A DNA stretch of 11,839 nucleotides from contig DAOVZS010000057.1 in the NCBI GenBank assembly GCA_030635005.1, forward strand, positions 1 to 11,839, written 5' to 3'. Source of the stretch: Thiomargarita sp. Lineage in GTDB: Bacteria; Pseudomonadota; Gammaproteobacteria; Beggiatoales; Beggiatoaceae. Shown here one piece after another: positions 6,152 through 11,839 of the stretch. Position 1 is the stretch's first letter; each line of letters begins with the position of its first letter. Under the pieces are notes generated by a model. The model did not search any database and had not been told where the DNA came from. It saw only the letters and a list, made by a program, of their open reading frames with translations. The translations under genes and the position numbers were made by a program.

Positions 6152-7504
6152 ATGGATTTATTTGGAAGAAAACGTAAAAAAAAGTTTGAAGCTCTCGTGA
6201 ATATCTGTATTGCACCAGATGTGAAGATTAAAAAAAAGATTGTTGCGATAGAAAAGATAACGCAATTTACAGAATCCATCCCTTATTTAATAGCGATATT
6301 GGATGATCAGGATAATGATGTCTTAGTACGTTCGGCGACTGCTCAAGCCTTAGGAAATCTAAAATCTGTAGAGGCGATACCGCATCTTATGGAGTCTTTA
6401 GAAAAAGAGAATCCTCTCAATCTCCGTCATGCTGCTGTGGAAGCCTTAGCACATATAGGACCCAAAGCGACTCCTGCTATCGCAGATCTCATTATTTTAT
6501 TAAATGAATCTCAAGAGGCAACGGGTGATCTCCAGAATCTCGCTGTCATTGTCATTTTTGCTTTAAATCAAATTAATTCTAAATGGATTTTGGAGACTGA
6601 AGAAGGTCGCAATGCAATCCTTTTTATTACGAAAAATTTACTCAGTCCACTGGAACATATTCGAAAAGATGCTGCGAATGTGATGAGAAAAGTACGCTCT
6701 GAACATTTACCAGTATCGGAAAAAGAGTGTCATCAAATCATATCTTTGCTTATTATTGCATTAGTCAAAGGAATATTATATCATGATAATGATATTCGTC
6801 TTGTATGTTCTACCATCCTAGATAGACTTTCTCCTACTTGGGGGGATAGCATCACAGCTTATCGCCAAATTCCTTTGTTAGTTGCTAAGATGACCGATTC
6901 TCGTAAACAAGTGAGTACGGCTATTCTAAAATGTTTAAAGAAAATTGATCCTGACGGTAAAAAAACAGTGCTTTCTCTTTTGGAAACCCGTATAGATGAT
7001 CACAGTGAACATCGTCGCAAAGTTGCAAGTGATGCTCTGCGTGTATTAAGTGAAGTTGATATCAAATGGTCAGAACGAGAAATTGCTCATAATGCAATCC
7101 CCATGCTCTTAAAAGCACGCGTCAATCATAAACTGGATATTCGCGAGGTTGCAGATGCGCTTTTAACGCAAATTGATCCTTATTGGATGCAGAAACAACC
7201 CACACGTGATTTAGTTCCTTTTTTTATTGATGTATTATTAGACAAAAATAATCCTCTTAAAGTTCGGTGTGCTGCTGCGGTTACTTTTGGGAAAATAGGA
7301 CCCTGTGTTGGAAAAGAGGTTGTACCTCATTTTAAGGATGTACTAGAACAAAGTAAAGGTAAAATGGGGCCTCTCCTTTTTGCCATTGAAGCAGCTTGGG
7401 ATAAAATTGATAAAAGTGGGGTATGGCGAAAAGAAATGTGGAAACAATTTGAAGAAACAAAACCTGATCCCAAAGCGAATGTCCCTTGGTTAGATAAAGA
7501 TTAA
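6152..7504 (+). CDS. Soluble HEAT-repeat protein, paralogue of the upstream membrane protein (450 aa)
   Basis: No membrane segment or signal peptide is seen. The N-terminus is strongly basic (MDLFGRKRKKKF), so it should be cytoplasmic and might contact membrane lipids or nucleic acid. HEAT-like helical repeats fill residues 25-420, for example around VRSATAQALGNLKSVEAIPHL (59-79) and LRHAAVEALAHIGPKATPAI (91-110). The same xPxW-like signature as in the upstream gene recurs at 142-145 (NSKW), 227-230 (SPTW), 303-306 (DIKW) and 342-345 (DPYW). The C-terminus, AWDKIDKSGVWRKE (415-428), matches the end of the upstream protein, ALDKIDLGGQLRKKE, which argues for duplication and then loss or gain of the membrane part. 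A good Shine-Dalgarno, TAGAGGT (6139-6145), precedes the ATG. The 20-base gap implies co-translation with its neighbour. Function is unknown; a scaffold or adaptor is the most likely class. Confidence 0.8.
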   Translation: MDLFGRKRKKKFEALVNICIAPDVKIKKKIVAIEKITQFTESIPYLIAILDDQDNDVLVRSATAQALGNLKSVEAIPHLMESLEKENPLNLRHAAVEALAHIGPKATPAIADLIILLNESQEATGDLQNLAVIVIFALNQINSKWILETEEGRNAILFITKNLLSPLEHIRKDAANVMRKVRSEHLPVSEKECHQIISLLIIALVKGILYHDNDIRLVCSTILDRLSPTWGDSITAYRQIPLLVAKMTDSRKQVSTAILKCLKKIDPDGKKTVLSLLETRIDDHSEHRRKVASDALRVLSEVDIKWSEREIAHNAIPMLLKARVNHKLDIREVADALLTQIDPYWMQKQPTRDLVPFFIDVLLDKNNPLKVRCAAAVTFGKIGPCVGKEVVPHFKDVLEQSKGKMGPLLFAIEAAWDKIDKSGVWRKEMWKQFEETKPDPKANVPWLDKD

Positions 7505-7538
7505 TATTAAATATTGCACTTTCCTTATTACGCTATTT

Positions 7539-7544
7539 TATAAT
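7539..7544 (+). promoter_or_regulatory. -10 box of a probable soxXA promoter
   Basis: A perfect TATAAT lies just upstream of soxXA. The best -35 candidate, TTGCAC (7514-7519), is weak and 19 bases away. Transcription would start near 7551. That would leave ATG 7553 almost without a leader but give ATG 7568 a short leader containing GGAA (7555-7558). This supports separate expression of soxXA from the HEAT genes. Confidence 0.45.
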
Positions 7545-7567
7545 AACTGTTTATGGAATCAATACAA

Positions 7568-8785
7568 ATGAAGTCCCTTAATATTCTAATGCTATTCATG
7601 ATTTTATGCTTGTCTGGTGTCACAACAGCTGCAGAAATGTCATCAGATGTGCCATTAGAATTGGAGAAACCTCCTTATACAACACCTTGGCAACGTTATA
7701 ACCGTTGGAAACAAATAGATTGGAAAGAGTATAGTAACTTAAGGTATGACGTACCATCGCCCATATCAACACCCAAAAAATTTGAAACACCGATTACTGG
7801 AGATCCAAAAAAGGGTAAACAATTGGTTGAAACCCGTAAGCGGGGAGGGGGATGTTTAGCATGCCATATCTTGCCAGATGCAGCTTTACCCGGTAATGTA
7901 GGCCCCAGTCTGTCTCTCATTGGTCTTTGGGGACGTTCAGATGCACATTTATTTAATTATATCTACGATGCCCGTCAATTTTATCCTAACACGGTGATGC
8001 CACCTTGGGGGGCACATCAGCTATTCAGTACGGCAGAAATTAAAGATATTGTCGCCTATTTAAAAACCTTAACGCAAATCAGTCATTATAATAAATTTAA
8101 AAGCCCAATAGATAATCCTGCCATACGTCCAATACATGTCGACACGCGTGATAATTTAGATGCTTTTGAAAATCCCAGCATATTTAGTGTTGAATTAGGA
8201 GAAGAACTCTTTGCACAATCTTGTCAGACTTGTCACAAAAAGACAACAGACTTTATCGCTTGGGCAAGCACTATGCCTAAATTTGAAACACGTTTAAACA
8301 AAGTCATTGGAATCGAAGAATTTATTACGCGTCACGCCCTTGCCACGACAGGGGATAAATATTTGCTACAAACAGAACAAAACCTTGCTTTAGCCATTTA
8401 TCTTCGTTATATCGCTAATGGACAAGAAATTGCTATAGATACACGCGATGCTCAAACACAAGCGGCTATCAAACGCGGTGAAGCACTTGCAAATCGTAAA
8501 ATTGGGCAATTAAATTTTGCGTGTATGGATTGTCACGCAATTTCTGTGAATAAGTGGATACGCGGTCAATATCTTATTGAACCGATTGGAATGTATGATC
8601 ATTTTCCCACCTATCGTACCAGTCGCGGTGAAATTTGGGATATTCGTAAACGTTTTCAATGGTGTGGTGTGGCTATTCGAGCGAATGAATTACCACCTGA
8701 TGCACCAGAATATGGTGATTTAGAGATTTATTTAGCAGATATTAATAAGGGACGTCTTTTGAATGTGCCCGGTCTTGGACATTAG
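7568..8785 (+). CDS. soxXA: SoxX-SoxA fusion, triheme c-type cytochrome of thiosulfate oxidation (405 aa)
   Basis: SoxXA conjugates thiosulfate to the SoxY carrier in the periplasm, the entry step of the Sox pathway. Here both subunits are on one chain. A signal peptide MKSLNILMLFMILCLSGVTTAA precedes a SoxX domain with heme motif CLACH (96-100), NVGPSLSLIG, and the Met-ligand segment TVMPPWG (142-148). After a linker of about 12 residues comes a SoxA domain with CQTCH (219-223), CMDCH (319-323), FPTYR (346-350) and KRFQWC (361-366). Cys366 is the expected active-site persulfide cysteine and heme ligand, with the conserved Arg four residues before it. At the usual distal cysteine of the first SoxA heme (INxC in relatives) I read ITRH, so His256 may be the ligand. 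ATG 7568 is preferred over in-frame ATG 7553 because of the basic n-region and leader length. No soxB or soxYZ lies nearby. Confidence 0.93.
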   Translation: MKSLNILMLFMILCLSGVTTAAEMSSDVPLELEKPPYTTPWQRYNRWKQIDWKEYSNLRYDVPSPISTPKKFETPITGDPKKGKQLVETRKRGGGCLACHILPDAALPGNVGPSLSLIGLWGRSDAHLFNYIYDARQFYPNTVMPPWGAHQLFSTAEIKDIVAYLKTLTQISHYNKFKSPIDNPAIRPIHVDTRDNLDAFENPSIFSVELGEELFAQSCQTCHKKTTDFIAWASTMPKFETRLNKVIGIEEFITRHALATTGDKYLLQTEQNLALAIYLRYIANGQEIAIDTRDAQTQAAIKRGEALANRKIGQLNFACMDCHAISVNKWIRGQYLIEPIGMYDHFPTYRTSRGEIWDIRKRFQWCGVAIRANELPPDAPEYGDLEIYLADINKGRLLNVPGLGH

Positions 8786-8811
8786 AGGCTGTCAAAACAA
8801 TATAATTAATG

Positions 8812-8841
8812 TTATCACCGTTGCTTATAGTTTGCTATAAT
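8812..8841 (+). promoter_or_regulatory. Probable extended -10 promoter of valS
   Basis: TGCTATAAT (8833-8841) is a perfect extended -10 element. TTATCA (8812-8817) is a fair -35 box with an 18-base spacer. A start near 8848 gives a leader of about 38 bases. The -10 lies inside an inverted repeat, TTATAG-N4-CTATAA (8825-8840). A second arm, TATAGCAA (8868-8875), is the reverse complement of TTGCTATA (8832-8839). Confidence 0.55.
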
Positions 8842-8885
8842 CTTTTTCTTCATTCAGAAGATAATTATATAGCAAGCTAATACGC

Positions 8886-11630
8886 ATGGAAAAAACATAC
8901 ACCCCACACGCTATTGAACAAGATTGGTACAAGAGATGGGAAGAAAAAGGCTATTTTACACCCAATAGTACACAAGCCCCTTATTGCATCATGATTCCCC
9001 CGCCTAATGTCACTGGAACATTACACATGGGGCATGCTTTTCAAGATACTCTTATGGATATTTTGACACGTTATCACCGTATGATTGGAGATAATACATT
9101 ATGGCAAGCAGGTTCAGATCATGCGGGCATTGCAACGCAAATGGTGGTGGAACGACAGTTAGCACTTGAAGGTAAAACGCGTCATCATTTGGGACGAGAT
9201 GCTTTTATTAAGAAAGTGTGGGAATGGAAAGAAAAATCTGGGGGGCAGATTACACAACAATTGCGACGTATGGGCTCATCATTAGATTGGAAAAATGAAC
9301 GTTTTACCATGGATGAGGGGTTATCAGAAGCGGTACGTGAAGTGTTTGTGCGTTTGCATGAAGAAGGCTTGATTTATCGGGGAAAACGCCTGGTGAATTG
9401 GGATCCTGTCTTACATACCGCAGTGTCTGATTTAGAAGTCTTGTCACAAGAAGAAAATGGGTTTATGTGGCATTTACGTTATCCTTTAAGTGATGGAAGC
9501 GGTGATGTTATTGTCGCAACCACACGTCCAGAAACAATGTTAGGGGATACCGCAGTTGCTGTTCATCCCAAAGATGAACGTTATCGTGATCTTATTGGTA
9601 AAAGCATTGCGTTACCCTTAACAACACGCACGATCCCCATAGTAGCTGATGAACACGTTGATCCTAAATTTGGATCAGGGTGTGTCAAAATTACGCCTGC
9701 TCATGATTTTAATGACTATGAGGTGGGACAACGTCACCACTTGCCTATCATTAATATATTCACCATTGATGCTAAATTGAATGACAATGCCCCCGCTGCT
9801 TATCAGGGCATGGATCGCTTTGATGCGCGTAAACAAATCGTGGCAGATTTAAAAACGGCAGGATTATTAGTAGACATTAAACCCCATAAATTAATGATTC
9901 CACGCGGTGATCGCAGTCATGCGGTGATTGAGCCTTTTTTAACGGATCAATGGTTTGTAAAAGTAGCCCCTTTGGCAGCCCCTGCGATCAAAGCCGTTGA
10001 AGACGGTGATATTAAATTTATTCCTGATAACTGGAAAAAAACCTATTTTGAATGGATGAATAATATTCAGGATTGGTGTATCAGTCGTCAAATTTGGTGG
10101 GGACATCGTATTCCAGCATGGTATGACGAGAAGGGAGAAATTTATGTCGGGCGTTCGGAAGCGGAAGTGCGTGAAAAACATAATATTCCAAAAACAGTGT
10201 TTTTAAAACAAGATGATGATGTGTTAGATACTTGGTTTTCATCAGCTTTATGGCCTTTTTCAACCTTAGGATGGCCTGAACAGACTGAACGTCTTGAGAC
10301 TTTTTATCCCACCAGTGTACTGGTGACGGGATTTGATATCATTTTCTTTTGGGTAGCCCGTATGATCATGATGGGCTTAAAATTCATGGGTAAAGTGCCT
10401 TTTCATGAAATCTATATTCATGGTTTAATTCGGGATTCAGATGGTCAAAAAATGTCAAAATCTAAAGGTAATGTGCTTGATCCTTTAGATTTAATAGACA
10501 GTATTGAATTAGAAGCCTTAGTGAAAAAAAGGACGACTAATTTAATGCAACCTAAGATGGCTCATAAGATTGAAAAAAGCACCCGTCAACATTTTCCTAA
10601 GGGTATTCCAGCGTTTGGGACAGATGCCTTGCGATTTACCTTTGCTGCTTTGGCGTCAACAGGACGTGATATTAGTTTTGATTTAGGGCGTATTGAGGGC
10701 TATCGTAATTTTTGTAATAAATTATGGAATGCCAGCCGTTATGTGCTCATGAATATTGAAGGCAAGGAGATGGGGGGTACAGTCAGCTTGTCTTCTACGG
10801 ATCAATGGATTATCTCACTGTTACAACAACTTGAAAAACGCATTCATCAGCATTTTAAAAACTATCGTTTTGATTTAGCAGCCCAAGCTCTCTATGAGTT
10901 TACATGGAATGAATATTGTGATTGGTATTTAGAATTCTCTAAACCTATCTTGCAAGAAGGTAGTGAGGCTGCACAACGAGGAACGCGTCAGACTTTAGTA
11001 CGTGTTCTTGAAACCCTCTTACGTTTATTACATCCCATCATCCCCTTTATTACAGAAGAATTGTGGCAACGAGTTGCCCCTTTAGCGGGTAAAAGCGGTG
11101 ATACCCTTATGTTACAACCCTATCCACAGCCACAATCTGAAAAAATAGACATCCAAACAGAACAAGACATTGAATGGGTAAAACAAGTTATCTTAGGGGT
11201 GCGTCGTATTCGGGCAGAAATGAATATTATTCCCAGTAAACGATTACCTGTTTTATTACAAAATGGAAATACTGACGATCAGAAAAAATGGCAAAAATAC
11301 AATACCCTGATCATCAGCCTTGCACGTTTAGATACGGTAAACTGGGTAGATGATAATGCGCCTGATTCTGCAATCGCCTTAGTCGCACATTTACGTATTT
11401 TAATCCCCATGGCTGGATTAATTGACAAAGAGGCGGAGATAAAGCGACTCACTAAAGAAATAGAGAAGCTAACAAAGGAAGTCACAAAATGTCGCACTAA
11501 ATTGGACAATCCCAATTTTACCAAACGTGCCCCTGCAGATATTGTCGCACAAGAACAAGAACGGGTCACTCAGATGACAGCCTCTTTGCAACAATTAGAA
11601 ACACAAGCCCGTAAAATTCGAGCCATGTAG
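8886..11630 (+). CDS. valS: Valyl-tRNA synthetase (914 aa)
   Basis: This class Ia enzyme charges tRNA-Val with valine and edits misacylated threonine in the cytoplasm. The Rossmann catalytic domain opens with PPPNVTGTLHMGHAF (38-52), containing the HIGH-type motif HMGH (47-50). The CP1 editing domain carries ATTRPETMLGDTAVAVHP (211-228) and SGCVKITPAHDFNDYEVG (264-281). WCISRQIWWGHRIPAW (397-412) is the ValRS signature. The second ATP-binding signature is DGQKMSKSKGN (519-529), with KMSKS at 522-526. The anticodon-binding helical domain follows, and a C-terminal coiled coil with heptads (about 845-914) is the tRNA-contacting arm of bacterial ValRS. Length is a little below E. coli ValRS (951 aa) and looks complete. 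The ATG is the natural start (MEKTYTPHAIEQDWY). The upstream Shine-Dalgarno is poor. No T-rich terminator follows. Confidence 0.98.
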   Translation: MEKTYTPHAIEQDWYKRWEEKGYFTPNSTQAPYCIMIPPPNVTGTLHMGHAFQDTLMDILTRYHRMIGDNTLWQAGSDHAGIATQMVVERQLALEGKTRHHLGRDAFIKKVWEWKEKSGGQITQQLRRMGSSLDWKNERFTMDEGLSEAVREVFVRLHEEGLIYRGKRLVNWDPVLHTAVSDLEVLSQEENGFMWHLRYPLSDGSGDVIVATTRPETMLGDTAVAVHPKDERYRDLIGKSIALPLTTRTIPIVADEHVDPKFGSGCVKITPAHDFNDYEVGQRHHLPIINIFTIDAKLNDNAPAAYQGMDRFDARKQIVADLKTAGLLVDIKPHKLMIPRGDRSHAVIEPFLTDQWFVKVAPLAAPAIKAVEDGDIKFIPDNWKKTYFEWMNNIQDWCISRQIWWGHRIPAWYDEKGEIYVGRSEAEVREKHNIPKTVFLKQDDDVLDTWFSSALWPFSTLGWPEQTERLETFYPTSVLVTGFDIIFFWVARMIMMGLKFMGKVPFHEIYIHGLIRDSDGQKMSKSKGNVLDPLDLIDSIELEALVKKRTTNLMQPKMAHKIEKSTRQHFPKGIPAFGTDALRFTFAALASTGRDISFDLGRIEGYRNFCNKLWNASRYVLMNIEGKEMGGTVSLSSTDQWIISLLQQLEKRIHQHFKNYRFDLAAQALYEFTWNEYCDWYLEFSKPILQEGSEAAQRGTRQTLVRVLETLLRLLHPIIPFITEELWQRVAPLAGKSGDTLMLQPYPQPQSEKIDIQTEQDIEWVKQVILGVRRIRAEMNIIPSKRLPVLLQNGNTDDQKKWQKYNTLIISLARLDTVNWVDDNAPDSAIALVAHLRILIPMAGLIDKEAEIKRLTKEIEKLTKEVTKCRTKLDNPNFTKRAPADIVAQEQERVTQMTASLQQLETQARKIRAM

Positions 11631-11649
11631 GCAATTTTCGTGGATATAA

Positions 11650-11662
11650 GCCCTGAAAGGGC
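11650..11662. repeat. Short GC-rich hairpin downstream of valS
   Basis: GCCCT-GAA-AGGGC forms a perfect five-base-pair hairpin, 19 bases after the valS stop codon. There is no T tract, so it is not a canonical rho-independent terminator. It may belong to the same interspersed element as the two repeats that follow, since it is joined to them by a short spacer. Confidence 0.6.
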
Positions 11663-11669
11663 GACATAT

Positions 11670-11699
11670 ATCAGCCTGGGGCAACGCCCTAGGGTTGAT
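11670..11699. repeat. Interspersed hairpin repeat, copy 1
   Basis: The 19-base core CCTGGGGCAACGCCCTAGG (11675-11693) folds into an eight-pair stem with one G-T pair and an AAC loop. It is flanked by pairing ATCA and TGAT, which extend the stem. It is identical in the core to the copy 36 bases downstream. The style is that of REP-like intergenic palindromes, often multi-copy in a genome. Confidence 0.75.
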
Positions 11700-11705
11700 G
11701 CGACA

Positions 11706-11735
11706 ATCAGCCTGGGGCAACGCCCTAGGTTTGAT
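11706..11735. repeat. Interspersed hairpin repeat, copy 2
   Basis: The core at 11711-11729 is identical to copy 1, and the outer ATCA/TGAT arms are also kept. The inner right flank differs by one base (TTTGAT here against GTTGAT in copy 1). The exact 36-base offset and shared flanks show tandem duplication of one unit. With the hairpin at 11650 it fills about 90 bases after valS and could attenuate read-through. Confidence 0.75.
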
Positions 11736-11769
11736 GCTAGGATACATCAATTATTATATTAAAGAATCT

Positions 11770-11799
11770 TTGATATACTATTACCATTTATAGTAGTAT
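11770..11799 (+). promoter_or_regulatory. Possible promoter of the gene beyond the right edge
   Basis: TTGATA (11770-11775) and TAGTAT (11794-11799) are separated by 18 bases. An inverted repeat, TACTAT (11776-11781) and ATAGTA (11790-11795), lies between and across the boxes, where a dimeric repressor could block the polymerase. The region is very AT-rich, so chance matches are likely. Confidence 0.35.
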
Positions 11800-11828
11800 A
11801 TAAGGTTTATTCATCAAACAAACACTTT

Positions 11829-11833
11829 AGGAG
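11829..11833 (+). promoter_or_regulatory. Shine-Dalgarno of a gene starting just outside the window
   Basis: AGGAG ends six bases before the window edge. With normal spacing a start codon would fall at or immediately after the last base, so the promoter-like sequence upstream probably serves a plus-strand gene that is not visible here. Confidence 0.5.
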
Positions 11834-11839
11834 TGAACA

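Noticed and set aside
7553..7567. ATG 7553 as the soxXA start
   Set aside because: It lies about two bases from the predicted transcription start and would place an acidic MESIQ in front of a normal signal peptide. ATG 7568 has a basic n-region and GGAA upstream. The evidence is not decisive.
8786..8885. T-box or attenuator leader for valS
   Set aside because: The gap is 100 bases with a promoter inside it. There is no T-box AGGGTGGNACCGCG-like sequence, no valine-rich leader peptide and no terminator with a T tract.
11279..11569. Minus-strand ORF of 96 codons inside valS
   Set aside because: It lies wholly antisense to the conserved C-terminal part of valS, has no recognisable domain and no ribosome binding site, and is best explained as a shadow frame.
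11650..11662. Rho-independent terminator of valS
   Set aside because: The GCCCT-GAA-AGGGC hairpin is followed by GACATATATC rather than a run of T.
11670..11735. CRISPR array
   Set aside because: There are only two copies, the unit is almost entirely palindrome, the offset of 36 leaves six bases between units, and there are no spacer-length unique segments or cas genes.

Overview
The window reads as a piece of an AT-rich gammaproteobacterial chromosome from a sulfur oxidiser. Two things point there. The housekeeping genes (RNase R start, riboflavin synthase, BioC, ComF, ValRS) have gammaproteobacterial character, and one gene encodes a periplasmic thiosulfate-oxidising SoxX-SoxA cytochrome. 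A Beggiatoa/Thiotrichales-type organism is my best guess, but this is inference from gene content and composition, not a database match.

Layout, left to right. The left edge holds the first 39 codons of rnr (RNase R) on the minus strand. It is divergent from a tRNA-Leu(CAG) gene with a near-consensus sigma-70 promoter. Converging on the tRNA is a minus-strand pair, bioC-ribE (biotin precursor synthesis and riboflavin synthase). bioC is divergent from comF across only 28 bases, and that gap contains a perfect 12-base palindrome.

From 2537 to 7504 lies a same-strand run of three genes of unknown function, spaced 40 and 20 bases apart. The first encodes a membrane-anchored, Gln-rich coiled-coil protein built on an exact 28-residue repeat and ending in a ricin-type beta-trefoil. 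The second encodes a polytopic membrane protein whose membrane part looks internally duplicated, followed by about ten HEAT-like repeats. The third encodes a soluble HEAT-repeat paralogue of the second. Their order, spacing and complementary architectures suggest one membrane-associated assembly: a surface or sugar-binding coiled coil, a membrane scaffold and a cytoplasmic scaffold. This is the part of the window most likely to be an undescribed system.

Next is a single-chain SoxX-SoxA fusion with three c-type heme motifs, the catalytic cysteine, and an apparent Cys-to-His swap at the expected distal ligand position of the non-catalytic SoxA heme. No soxYZ or soxB is in the window. It is followed by valS (valyl-tRNA synthetase). 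The right edge holds a short GC-rich hairpin and two near-identical hairpin repeats at a 36-base period, then a probable promoter and ribosome binding site for a gene that starts just outside the window.

There is no gene-free stretch longer than about 210 bases. I see no CRISPR array, insertion sequence or transposase.
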